Positions 34,691-43,273 of a DNA stretch of 50,170 nucleotides are shown here, piece by piece. The notes below the pieces were generated by a model. That model was not told the origin of the DNA, searched no databases, and saw only the letters and a program-made list of their open reading frames with translations. The position numbers were made by a program, and so were the translations under genes. The stretch comes from Akkermansiaceae bacterium UBA6138 (lineage in GTDB: Bacteria > Verrucomicrobiota > Verrucomicrobiia > Verrucomicrobiales > DEV007): NCBI GenBank assembly GCA_002422425.1, contig DIVG01000049.1, positions 36,330-86,499 on the forward strand, read 5' to 3'. Positions within the stretch are counted from its first letter, which is position 1; every line of letters starts with the position of its first letter.

Positions 34691-36079
34691 ATGCTGAACT
34701 GGATCTGGATGGGAATGATTGTCATCGGTGTCGTCGTGGCGGCGCTGATGGGCCAAATGAAAGGCGACGACGGGATCGTGGAGGGAATGTTCTCCATGAT
34801 CAAGACGGGGGTCGTCAGCATCGTCATCCCGCTCAGCGCGATCATGATGCTGTGGCTGGGGATCATGCGCCTCGCGGAGAAGTCGGGAATGATCCACGGA
34901 GTCGCGCGCTTTTTCCGTCCGCTCACCCAGCGGCTTTTCCCCGAGGTCCCGGCCGATCATCCCGCGATGAGCGCGATCGTCATGAATCTCGCGGCGAACA
35001 TGCTCGGCCTCGGCAACGCGGCGACGCCGCTGGGGCTCAAGGCGATGCAGCACCTCGATGAGCTGAATCCTGACAAAGGCACTGCGACCAACTCGATGTG
35101 TACCTTTCTCGCGATCAATACGAGCTCTGTCACGCTCATTCCCGCGACGGCGATCGGCCTCCTCGCCGCCCAGGGCATCGCCGAGCCCTACGCCATCGTC
35201 GGCACGACGATAGGGGCGACGCTGGTTTCGACGGCGGTCGCAATCCTTGCGGTGAAGCTGTTCCAGAACATGGCGGTGTTCAACCGGCGCAGGCCTGAAC
35301 CTGTTGAGTCGGTGACCGAAGAGGGTAGGGTGGTCGATGAGGCCGCGACCCGCCGCCTCTCGGGGAGGGGTAAGGTCATCCTCGCGCTCGTTCTCGCGCT
35401 CTTCGCCGCGATCATTTATCTGGAGACGTTCCCAGACCGGCGCGTCGCCCTGCAGGAGGCGATAGGCCTGCGCGAGGCGGTCCTGCAGATGGAGGCGGAA
35501 AAACCGACGCTCACGGAAAAGCCGGCCTCGGATACCGATCCGGTCTGGCAGCGCACGATCTCGGCTTTTTCGGTGGCGGCGATCCCCTTTGTCCTCGTTT
35601 TCTTCATCGTCTTCGCCGCGCTGAAGCGCATCCCCGTCTACGAGGAGTTCGTCGAAGGCGCCAAGGAAGGCTGGGCGGTGGCGGTGCGCATCATGCCCTT
35701 CATCGTGGCGATGCTGGCGGCGCTCGCGATCCTGCGGAATTCGGGAGCGCTCCTGCTTTTCCAGAATCTGCTGCGACCGGTCCTGGAGTTCGTGAAATTC
35801 CCTGTCGAACTGCTCCCGATGGCTCTGATGCGACCGCTCAGCGGCAGCGGCAGTCAGGGGGTCCTCGTCGAGATCCTCACGAACGAGGGCATCTCGGAAA
35901 CGCTCAAGTATACGGCCGCGACGATGTTCGGCTCGACCGAGACGACTTTCTACGTGCTCGCCGTTTACTTCGGCTCGGTCGCAGTGCGCCGCACCCGCCA
36001 CGCCCTCGCGGCGGGTCTCTGTGCGGACCTCGCGGGAGTGATCGCGGCGGTCGTGATCTGTCGGGCGATGTTCGGGTGA
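34691..36079 (+). CDS. SpmA-SpmB-like fusion membrane protein (nucleoside-recognition/Gate domain)
   Basis: The 462-residue membrane protein looks like spore maturation proteins A and B joined end to end. The N-terminal half (about 1-195) has IPLSAIMMLWLGIMRLAEKSG and NLAANMLGLGNAATPLGL, the SpmA pattern. A loop of roughly 60 polar residues follows, with one helix (VILALVLALFAAIIYLE). The C-terminal half (about 285-462) has VRIMPFIVAMLAALAILRNSG, MRPLSGSGSQGVLVE and STETTFYVLAVYFGSV, the SpmB pattern. Both halves belong to the Gate/nucleoside-recognition family. In Bacillus the pair affects spore-core dehydration. No sporulation gene is seen here, and the true function (possibly transport) is unknown. 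The start at 34691 follows the helix-first N-terminus. Confidence 0.82.
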   Translation: MLNWIWMGMIVIGVVVAALMGQMKGDDGIVEGMFSMIKTGVVSIVIPLSAIMMLWLGIMRLAEKSGMIHGVARFFRPLTQRLFPEVPADHPAMSAIVMNLAANMLGLGNAATPLGLKAMQHLDELNPDKGTATNSMCTFLAINTSSVTLIPATAIGLLAAQGIAEPYAIVGTTIGATLVSTAVAILAVKLFQNMAVFNRRRPEPVESVTEEGRVVDEAATRRLSGRGKVILALVLALFAAIIYLETFPDRRVALQEAIGLREAVLQMEAEKPTLTEKPASDTDPVWQRTISAFSVAAIPFVLVFFIVFAALKRIPVYEEFVEGAKEGWAVAVRIMPFIVAMLAALAILRNSGALLLFQNLLRPVLEFVKFPVELLPMALMRPLSGSGSQGVLVEILTNEGISETLKYTAATMFGSTETTFYVLAVYFGSVAVRRTRHALAAGLCADLAGVIAAVVICRAMFG

Positions 36080-36133
36080 AAAAGGCCTGAAGAGGCACCT
36101 CGCACGGATCCGGATTCCATGCGAATCTGAACG

Positions 36134-38326
36134 ATGCGAAATGACTTTTTGAGTTTAGTGGTCGTCACCGGCCTCTTTCTCCTCCACTCTGTCCCGATGA
36201 TCTCCGCCGAAGCAGACCGCGCCCGCAGGCCCCTCCCCACCCCCGAAGAAGTCGCCGCCCTGCCCGCCGACGGCGGCGACAAATTCAACCGGCTCGTCTT
36301 TGAAAAGAGCCCCTACCTGCTACAGCACGCCCGCAATCCAATTGACTGGTGGCCCTGGAGCGAGGAGGCGTTTGCCGAGGCGAAGCGTCTCGACAAACCG
36401 GTCTTCCTAAGTGTCGGCTACGCGACCTGTCACTGGTGCCACGTGATGGAGCACGAGTCCTTCGAGGACGAGGAGGTCGCCGCGCTCATCAACGAGCGTT
36501 TCATCGCGATCAAGGTCGACCGCGAGGAGCGGCCCGACATCGACGATGTCTACATGCAGGTGACCCAGGCGATGACGGGCAGCGGCGGATGGCCCATGAC
36601 GGTGATGATGACGCCTGACAAACACCCCTTTTTCGCGGGCACTTATTTCCCGAAAGAGTCGCTCGCGGGACGTCCGGGCATCAAGTTGCTGATCACCGAG
36701 ATGCACAAGGCCTGGACGGAGAAACGCGACGAGGTCGAGTCGACCGCGACGGCGATCTCGGAGCAGCTCGGCAGCATGATGGCCGGTTCGCCGGGCGGGG
36801 ATCTCGATGTCGCGATCTTCGACACGGCCTACGAGCAGTTCGCCGCGCAGTATGACGCGAAGCTGGGCGGCTTCGCGATGCGTCCGAAATTCCCCGTGCC
36901 GCCGAACCTGAACTTTCTGATGCGCTATCACCGGCGGAGCGGCAATCCGGGGGCTCTCGAGATGGTCGAGAAGACCCTGACGGAGATGCGGCGCGGCGGG
37001 ATCTACGATCAGGTCGGCTTCGGGATGCACCGCTACTCGACCGACCGGGAGTGGCTCGTCCCGCATTTTGAAAAGATGCTCTATGATCAGGCTCTCGGCG
37101 CGGTCGCCTACCTCGAGGCCTACCAGATCACGGGGAAGGAATTCTACGCCCGCACCGCCCGCGAGATCCTCGCCTACGTGGACCGCGACATGAAGTCGGT
37201 CACGGGGGGATTCTACTCGGCGGAAGACGCCGACAGCGAAGGGGTCGAGGGCAAGTTCTACGTCTGGACGAACGCGGAGATCCGCGAGGTGCTGGGCGAG
37301 GAGGACGGCGACTTTTACATCGAGACCTTTCATCTCACCGAAGAGGGCAACTTCCTCGAAGAGGCGACGCAGGTGCGGACGGGGGCGAACATCCCGCATT
37401 TGAAAGAAGAGCTCCTCGACGAAGCGCGCGAGCGAGTCGAGGGACTGCGGGTAAAACTCTATGAGGCGCGCGAAAAACGCGTCCACCCTTTCAAGGACGA
37501 CAAGATCCTCACGGACTGGAACGGCCTCATGATCAGCGCCTATGCCAAGGCCGCGAAGATCCTCGGAGACGAAGCCTATGCGGCGACGGCGGCAAAGGCA
37601 GCTGACTTCGTCCTCACCGAACTGCGCGACGAGGACGGCCGTCTCTTGAAACGCTACCGCCAGGGCGAGTCGGGACTGACCGCGCCCATCGAGGACTACG
37701 CTTTCATGATCTGCGGGCTGCTCGACCTCTACGAAACGAACTTCGAGGTGCGCCACCTCGCGGAGGCGATCGCCCTGCAGGCCATCGTCGACGAGTTTTT
37801 TCGCGACACGGAAAAGGGCGGTTATTTCACGGTGGCGGAGGATGCTGAACAGCTCATCGTGCGGGCAAAGAAGCTCTACGGCGGGGCCATCCCGAGCGGC
37901 AACGCTGTCTCCATCAGCAACCTCTCGCGCCTCTACCGCATGACGGGCAACCCCGACTACGCGAAGCGGAACGACGAGCTCATCCGCGCGTTTTCCGGCG
38001 AGATCGGGCAGCAGCCAATGGTCTACCCGGTGGCGCTCTGCGGATTGGATTTCACCTTCGGCCCCGCCCATGAGATCGTCATCAGCGGAGAGAAAGACGG
38101 CGTGGACACCCGCGCGATGATAGCCGCGCTGCGGAAAGAGTTCCGCCCGAATCAGGTCATCCTCCTCCGCACGCCCGAAAACGCCGAAGCCCTCGCGAAG
38201 CTCGCGCCCTACACGGAAACGCAGTTGAGCCTGAACGGCAAGGCGACCGCCTACGTCTGTCGCCAGTTCGCCTGCAAGGTGCCGACCAACAAGATCGAAA
38301 CGATGCTGGAGTCGATAGGGGAGTGA
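36134..38326 (+). CDS. Exported thioredoxin-fold DUF255 protein (YyaL/SSP411-like)
   Basis: The 730-residue protein belongs to the family of YyaL and the eukaryotic spermatogenesis-associated protein 20. The N-terminal thioredoxin-like domain has SPYLLQHARNPIDWWPW, then the redox motif CHWC (Cys99-Cys102) and the cis-Pro region GSGGWPMTVMMTPD. An alpha/alpha-barrel like that of N-acylglucosamine epimerases follows, with YDQVGFGMHRYSTDREWLVP, HFEKMLYDQALG and LTDWNGLMISAYAKAA. Unusually, the first 25 residues form a signal peptide (SLVVVTGLFLLHSVPMISAE), so this copy is probably periplasmic. It starts 54 bases after the SpmAB-like gene and may be cotranscribed. A hairpin terminator lies just after the stop. 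Function of the family is not established. Confidence 0.88.
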   Translation: MRNDFLSLVVVTGLFLLHSVPMISAEADRARRPLPTPEEVAALPADGGDKFNRLVFEKSPYLLQHARNPIDWWPWSEEAFAEAKRLDKPVFLSVGYATCHWCHVMEHESFEDEEVAALINERFIAIKVDREERPDIDDVYMQVTQAMTGSGGWPMTVMMTPDKHPFFAGTYFPKESLAGRPGIKLLITEMHKAWTEKRDEVESTATAISEQLGSMMAGSPGGDLDVAIFDTAYEQFAAQYDAKLGGFAMRPKFPVPPNLNFLMRYHRRSGNPGALEMVEKTLTEMRRGGIYDQVGFGMHRYSTDREWLVPHFEKMLYDQALGAVAYLEAYQITGKEFYARTAREILAYVDRDMKSVTGGFYSAEDADSEGVEGKFYVWTNAEIREVLGEEDGDFYIETFHLTEEGNFLEEATQVRTGANIPHLKEELLDEARERVEGLRVKLYEAREKRVHPFKDDKILTDWNGLMISAYAKAAKILGDEAYAATAAKAADFVLTELRDEDGRLLKRYRQGESGLTAPIEDYAFMICGLLDLYETNFEVRHLAEAIALQAIVDEFFRDTEKGGYFTVAEDAEQLIVRAKKLYGGAIPSGNAVSISNLSRLYRMTGNPDYAKRNDELIRAFSGEIGQQPMVYPVALCGLDFTFGPAHEIVISGEKDGVDTRAMIAALRKEFRPNQVILLRTPENAEALAKLAPYTETQLSLNGKATAYVCRQFACKVPTNKIETMLESIGE

Positions 38327-38327
38327 G

Positions 38328-38352
38328 CGGGGAAAACCCCGGCCTGCTTTTT
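38328..38352 (+). terminator. Rho-independent terminator candidate
   Basis: CGGGG (38328-38332), loop AAAA and CCCCG (38337-38341) form a short GC stem two bases after the stop codon. A five-T run follows at 38348-38352. The stem is short, but the position is right. Confidence 0.45.
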
Positions 38353-38438
38353 CTTGCGATCGGGCCGTTGTCGCAGAAGTTCCATTATTTTACATCACTC
38401 CTGTCGCGCGAGCGGCGGGGCCGCCCCCTTCCCGACTC

Positions 38439-40457
38439 ATGACCGAAAAAGGAAAACAGGACATCCTCGACTGGATCCGGGCCGAGCACGCCGCCGGGCG
38501 CGCCCTGAATATCCATGCCGTCAAACGGCGGCGGCCCGACCTCCTGAAACGCGTCTACGAGTGTCGCCCTTTCTGGGGATGGTGGCAGGCGATCACGGAT
38601 GCCGGACTGGACTACGAGTGCCTTAAGGTTCAACTCGAGGAGAATGTCACCTGTCAACTCTGCGGCTACGAAGGTGCCCAGCTCCATACACACCTCAAGG
38701 CGCGTCACGAGATGACGGGCGGCGACTACCTCAAACAGTTTCCCGATGCCGCCATCGCCAGTGAACTGCGACGCGCCCGAATGAGAAGGGAAGGGGGAAA
38801 AAACCTGCTTCCCCACTGGGAACCTATCTACTCGGAAGAGTATATGATGGACCGGACCTATCGCTACCACCGCATGGGACACCGACTGCGCACGACCTGG
38901 GTCTGCGAACACGACCACAATCTCTGGCAGCAGGTCCATCGACAGGGTATCACGTGGGAATCTTTTGTCACCGGCCTCGGTATTCCCTACACGCACGATC
39001 TTCCGCCGCGGCCGCCCCGCCTCACCCGTGAGGCAGTCCTCGAAGGCCTGCGACAAGTCGCCCGGGAAGAAGGGACCACACCGAGGATCACCCACCTGGC
39101 GAAGCGACACCATCCTCTCATGACCGGCGTCGGGCGTCATTTCGGCAGCTATGACGAAGCCCTCGAAGCAGCCGGACTCCCTCGCCCGCCGGGACCTTCT
39201 CACCGGCGACGGGAGTTTTCTGCTGAAGCCGTCTTCGAAGAGCTGCGACAACTGGCTGCCGACGGGCACCCCGTCACCGCCCGGGGGATCAGGTCGACAT
39301 TGGACCGCCGGGATCTCCACCACGCCATCGAGCGGATGGGAGGCTACCCTGCCGTCCGCAAGGAACTCGGGATCGCGAAACCGCCCCTGCGGCGGGCAAA
39401 ACCCCGCCACACACGCGAAGAGGTCATTGCCACATTTCAAAACCAGGCGGCACAAGGGAAACCGTTTACCATCAAGGGTATGAAACGCGGGTCCGATGCC
39501 GACCGGACGCTCCTCAGATCGGCCCGCTACCATTTCGAGAACTGGCCCCGCCTGATGGAAGCGGCCGGACTCATTCCCGAGCACCACGCCATCTCCCGCG
39601 CCCGCGACCGCCGGGAGGGCCTCCTCGAACAAGTGAGACACCGACACCAGGCGGGAGGACCGCTCGACCGTCAGGCGATGAGGCGGGAGGAAGAGAGCAA
39701 AGCCCTTTATCGGAAGTGCTCCTCCGCTTTTGGAAACTGGGAGAAAACCCTCGCCGCCGCCGGCCTACCGGTTGAAATGGCGGACAAGGAGATCCCGATC
39801 AGGAAAGAAATCCTCGCGGAGATTCGGGAGCTGCAGCAAACCGGGCAACCTCTGACGTCTCGCGCGATGATCTACACACCTGCCGGACGGGCCGTCTATA
39901 ACCGGGCAAAAGCCGCCTTCAGGAACTGGAAAAATGCCGTACTTGCCGCCGGTTTTGAATGGCCGCAGACGAATGATTCCGCCTGGATCGAAAAACACCG
40001 GCCCGTAAAAGCGGCGAGGCGGACCTCTCCGGCTCGTCAGCTGCGGAGCACGGCGCGCGAAGAACGGGAAAAGGCCGTGATCGAGGCGATCCGGGAGCGC
40101 CAACGCCTCGGGAAAACGCTGCGCCTCCGCTGGATTCGTCGGGAATCGGAGGGTAAAGAACTCTACGATACGGCCCGCCGCGTCTTCACCTCATGGAAGA
40201 CTGCCCTCAAGGCCGCCGGCTGCAAACCGGAAACACCGCGTCCGCGGAAAATCTCGAGGATTGCCCGGGAACTGGAACTCGCCTATCCGATCGATCCCGC
40301 GATGTGGGAATCGCCTCCGGCGAAAACCGGGGAAAAAACCGCAAGCGCGAGAAACGAGGCGCGGGAAATCCCCCTCCGCGGCTGGCGTCAGCCCGGCAAA
40401 GGAGAAAAACAGCGCACCACTGCCTCACGGGCGAAACGACGCGGAAAGCGGAAGTAA
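38439..40457 (+). CDS. MucR/Ros-type zinc finger with tandem homing-endonuclease-associated-type repeats
   Basis: The 672-residue highly basic protein has no counterpart I can name. One repeat (about 5-58) precedes a Ros/MucR zinc finger (Cys72-x2-Cys75-x9-His85-x4-His90, followed by the MTGGDYLKQFPD helix). A linker with further His/Cys residues (130-190) follows. Then come about six more repeats of roughly 57 residues (195-250, 259-315, 325-381, 390-447, 453-510, 541-598). Each consists of an amphipathic helix, a variable central part and a closing FG(N/S)W-x3-L-x-AAGL box, as in the HNH-associated repeat family (PF18780). The C-terminus is a Lys/Arg-rich tail. No nuclease motif (HNH, LAGLIDADG) is visible. 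It is probably a DNA-binding protein. It is convergent with the helicase gene, with 15 bases between the stops. Confidence 0.62.
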   Translation: MTEKGKQDILDWIRAEHAAGRALNIHAVKRRRPDLLKRVYECRPFWGWWQAITDAGLDYECLKVQLEENVTCQLCGYEGAQLHTHLKARHEMTGGDYLKQFPDAAIASELRRARMRREGGKNLLPHWEPIYSEEYMMDRTYRYHRMGHRLRTTWVCEHDHNLWQQVHRQGITWESFVTGLGIPYTHDLPPRPPRLTREAVLEGLRQVAREEGTTPRITHLAKRHHPLMTGVGRHFGSYDEALEAAGLPRPPGPSHRRREFSAEAVFEELRQLAADGHPVTARGIRSTLDRRDLHHAIERMGGYPAVRKELGIAKPPLRRAKPRHTREEVIATFQNQAAQGKPFTIKGMKRGSDADRTLLRSARYHFENWPRLMEAAGLIPEHHAISRARDRREGLLEQVRHRHQAGGPLDRQAMRREEESKALYRKCSSAFGNWEKTLAAAGLPVEMADKEIPIRKEILAEIRELQQTGQPLTSRAMIYTPAGRAVYNRAKAAFRNWKNAVLAAGFEWPQTNDSAWIEKHRPVKAARRTSPARQLRSTAREEREKAVIEAIRERQRLGKTLRLRWIRRESEGKELYDTARRVFTSWKTALKAAGCKPETPRPRKISRIARELELAYPIDPAMWESPPAKTGEKTASARNEAREIPLRGWRQPGKGEKQRTTASRAKRRGKRK

Positions 40458-40472
40458 CAGGGAACTTCCCGA

Positions 40473-42368
40473 TCAGCGGTCCCGCCGCCCGCGATCGTAG
40501 CTGTCACGGTTTGAGGATTTACCCCCGCCACCATAGCCGCCTCCGCTGCGGGGACGATCATCGCGGGAACGACCGCCGCCCCCGTAGCCGCCGCCCTGAC
40601 GGTCGGCACGTTTCCCGCCGCCGCCGGAACCGCCGCCCCCGTAATTCCCGCGGGGAGGTGCCCCCCCCTCGCTGCCGCCGCCCTCGGGACGACCGCGATC
40701 ATAGTCGAGCTTGAAAGTCTGCCCGCGCAACTGAGCCCGGCTCGCCTGCTCGATGGCATGGGCGGCTTCACCCTCGGCGACTTCAACGAGACTGAAGTTG
40801 GGGAAAAGATGGATGCGGCCCACCGTGCCGCTTTCGAGATGGCACTCGTTGTGCAGCATCCCGACGATATCGCCGGGGCTGACACGGTGATTTTTGCCGA
40901 GACTGAGGAAGAGTTTCACCATGCCGGGCTCAGCGACATCATCGCGCTGAGCCCGCGGTTTGAACTCGCGCCGTTCGCCGCCCTGCTGGCGCGGTTCTCT
41001 CGGCTCTCTCGGCTCACGTTCCCGACGGTCGCTGGGGGTGACGGAACGATCTTCGGCGATTTCTTCACCTTCACGACCGGTGGACTCGCGCATGAGCGTC
41101 ATGAGCACCCCCGCGATCTGTTCCCACTCGTGACCGGCGTCTTTCAAGGGTTGCAGCGCGGCAATGGCTTTTTCAAAATTTCCCTCTTTGATACGTCCGG
41201 AGACGGTCTCGATGAGCTGCTCGGCGAGTCGGCTCTCGACAGCTTCCGCCGAGGGAATTTCGGCGCGCACGATAAGCTGGCGGGTGTATCGCTCGATTGT
41301 TTTGATGCGATAAATGTCACGGCCGTGGATGAAGGAAACGGCCTTCCCGGACCGCCCGGCGCGACCGGTTCTCCCGATTCGGTGGACGTAGTCCTCGGGA
41401 TCCTGCGGCAGCTCGTAGTTGAAAACGATATCCACATCATTCACATCGATACCGCGGGCGGCGACATCCGTGGCCACAAGGATCTCAACGGTCCCCTCGC
41501 GGAAAAGCCGGAGAACCCGCTCGCGCATGGTCTGGGCAATATCTCCGTGGAGGCGGTCGGCGGAGTAACCGCGGGCGAGAAGCTCCTCGGTGCATTCATC
41601 AACCGCCCGCTTCGTGTTGCAAAAGATGATGGTAAGACGGGGTTGCTCAAGATCGATGATGCGGGAAACAAGCTCGATACGGGAACGCTGTCTCGCCTCA
41701 TAACACACCTGCTCAATCGAATCGACGGTGAGACTCTCACGCTCGATCTCGATAAGTTGGGGCTCGTTGCCGTAGCGCTTGATAATACGGCTGACGGCAT
41801 CGTTCATCGTCGCCGAGAAAAACATCGTCTGCCGCTCGGGCGGGAGCGCCCGGAGGAGGGATTCCATCTCGTCGGCAAAACCCATGTCAAGCATGCGATC
41901 GGCTTCATCGAGGACGGTGATCCTGACCGAATCGAGATTGAGAGTGCCGCGCTCGACATGGTCAATGAGACGACCGGGGGTGCCGACAATCACCTGAGTG
42001 CCCTGACGGAGGGCGCGGATCTGACGATCGATGGGGGCCCCTCCATAAACGGCGAGCGCCCGGAGACGGGGAAGTTTTGAACCGAGGCGCTGAAGTTCGG
42101 CACAAACCTGGACGGCGAGTTCGCGCGTCGGACAGATCACAAGCATCTGCGGATCGGGATTATCCCAGTCGATGCGAGCGAGGCCGGAAAGGCCGAAGGC
42201 GGCTGTTTTACCGGATCCGGTTTCGGAGAGACCGATGATGTCTTTTCCTGAGAGCGCCAGCGGAATGGAGGCGACCTGAATATGCGACGGTTCCTCGTAA
42301 CCGAGTTGTTCGACGGCGGCTAAAAGGGCTTCGGGGAGGCCAAGTTGGGCAAAAGTGGGATGATTCAC
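40473..42368 (-). CDS. DEAD-box RNA helicase with DbpA-type domain and RGG tail (CsdA/DeaD-like)
   Basis: This cytoplasmic ATP-dependent RNA helicase of about 631 residues is likely used in ribosome assembly or cold-shock mRNA unwinding. Motifs in order: Q motif (TFAQLGLPEALLAAVEQLGY, then IQ), motif I SETGSGKT, PTRELA, motif II LDEADRML, SAT (FFSATM), then in the second RecA lobe TDVAARGIDVNDV and HRIGRTGRAGRSG. A DbpA/CsdA RNA-binding domain follows (MVKLFLSLGKNHRVSPGDIV). The tail is Gly-rich with RGG- and YGGGG-type repeats. The start is taken as the GTG at 42368, which gives the normal Q-motif spacing; a TTG at 42461 would add 31 atypical residues. Motif I has Ser where most members have Ala. 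Confidence 0.9.
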   Translation of the reverse strand: MNHPTFAQLGLPEALLAAVEQLGYEEPSHIQVASIPLALSGKDIIGLSETGSGKTAAFGLSGLARIDWDNPDPQMLVICPTRELAVQVCAELQRLGSKLPRLRALAVYGGAPIDRQIRALRQGTQVIVGTPGRLIDHVERGTLNLDSVRITVLDEADRMLDMGFADEMESLLRALPPERQTMFFSATMNDAVSRIIKRYGNEPQLIEIERESLTVDSIEQVCYEARQRSRIELVSRIIDLEQPRLTIIFCNTKRAVDECTEELLARGYSADRLHGDIAQTMRERVLRLFREGTVEILVATDVAARGIDVNDVDIVFNYELPQDPEDYVHRIGRTGRAGRSGKAVSFIHGRDIYRIKTIERYTRQLIVRAEIPSAEAVESRLAEQLIETVSGRIKEGNFEKAIAALQPLKDAGHEWEQIAGVLMTLMRESTGREGEEIAEDRSVTPSDRREREPREPREPRQQGGERREFKPRAQRDDVAEPGMVKLFLSLGKNHRVSPGDIVGMLHNECHLESGTVGRIHLFPNFSLVEVAEGEAAHAIEQASRAQLRGQTFKLDYDRGRPEGGGSEGGAPPRGNYGGGGSGGGGKRADRQGGGYGGGGRSRDDRPRSGGGYGGGGKSSNRDSYDRGRRDR

Positions 42369-42507
42369 AGTAAAGACGGGCAATTTGATGCCCCCGCTGT
42401 TAACTGCGAAGAGACAATCTTCGAAGCGGGGGTGAGTGCCAGAATACCCCCGAATGGCCAAAGAGAAAGCGGAACCTTCGACGGACCGATCCCGGATCCG
42501 CCCGAGA

Positions 42508-43035
42508 TCAATTTACTTCTTTGACCGGACTAGCGACGCGGTTCAGTGGTCTTGCGAGAAGATTTGCCTGGGAACGGGCTGGCGGAACCTGCCGACGGCT
42601 TGTAATGAGCCTGGCAATTTCGCGGCGAAGCATGCCGAGATCGAAAGGCTTCGTCAGAAAGACATCGGAACCGGCACCGAGAGCGCTGCGGCGCATGCTC
42701 TCGTCGGCATTCCCGGAGGCCGCAATGATGGGAACCCGGGCCATCGGATGGTCCAGCAAACGCACCCGCTCGATCATCGCGATGCCATCCATCGCAGGCA
42801 TCTCGATATCGGTGACGATAAGATCGGGGTTGAGGCTCCGGTCGCGCAGCAGTTCAAGAGCCTCGATGCCGTTACTTGCTTCGAGGACAGCATAACCGGC
42901 CCCCTCGAGCACTTTTCTGAGTAGCACCCGATTGGGGACCAGGTCGTCGATGACTAGAATCGTAAAACAGTTCACCGGCGGCACCATCGCCGGCATGGAA
43001 TGGTGAGGTTGAGAGGTCAGCCGAGAGTTCATCAC
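42508..43035 (-). CDS. Stand-alone response regulator receiver protein
   Basis: The 175-residue protein is a single CheY-like receiver domain with short extensions. An N-terminal extension of about 22 residues precedes the domain. Acidic Asp30-Asp31 (ILVIDD), phosphoacceptor Asp76 (LIVTDIEMPAMDG), Ser107 (IIAASGN) and Lys129 (FLTKPFD) are all present. The C-terminal 35 residues are polar and carry no output domain, so it probably acts by protein contact. No histidine kinase gene is adjacent; the partner must lie elsewhere. A perfect 13-base inverted repeat stands 43 bases upstream of the start (next feature). Confidence 0.88.
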   Translation of the reverse strand: MMNSRLTSQPHHSMPAMVPPVNCFTILVIDDLVPNRVLLRKVLEGAGYAVLEASNGIEALELLRDRSLNPDLIVTDIEMPAMDGIAMIERVRLLDHPMARVPIIAASGNADESMRRSALGAGSDVFLTKPFDLGMLRREIARLITSRRQVPPARSQANLLARPLNRVASPVKEVN

Positions 43036-43077
43036 TTTTCCGAGTAGTTAAGAAATACAAGTCTTCACCTTATCAGT

Positions 43078-43107
43078 ATTACTTTGAACATTATTGTTCA
43101 AAGTAAT
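43078..43107. promoter_or_regulatory. Perfect 13-base inverted repeat, probable operator
   Basis: ATTACTTTGAACA (43078-43090) and TGTTCAAAGTAAT (43095-43107) form a perfect palindrome around a four-base centre. It lies 43 bases upstream of the response-regulator start, in an AT-rich gap. On the plus strand it is followed by TTTTT, but no plus-strand gene ends here. On the minus strand there is no T-run. An operator therefore fits better than a terminator. Confidence 0.55.
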
Positions 43108-43273
43108 TTTTCGCGAATTTATGAAAAATTCGAAAGATGGGAAATCATCACAAAGCCCCCTTTTACGTTGATGATGAGGCAATTAGGGAAAATAGCGCCA
43201 ATTCGGCTTTTAGATGTCCGGTTCCCGAAAAGGAATGAAAGCTCTTTTCCCGGTAAAACGTCCGGCAAAGCGA

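Noticed and set aside
36407..38071. Minus-strand open frame of 554 codons
   Set aside because: It mirrors the third-position GC of the DUF255 gene on the other strand and has no recognisable domain.
40758..42080. Plus-strand open frame of 440 codons
   Set aside because: It is antisense to the DEAD-box helicase, whose motifs are complete.
43078..43107. Hairpin read as a plus-strand terminator because of its T5 tail
   Set aside because: No plus-strand gene ends upstream of it; both flanking genes are on the minus strand.
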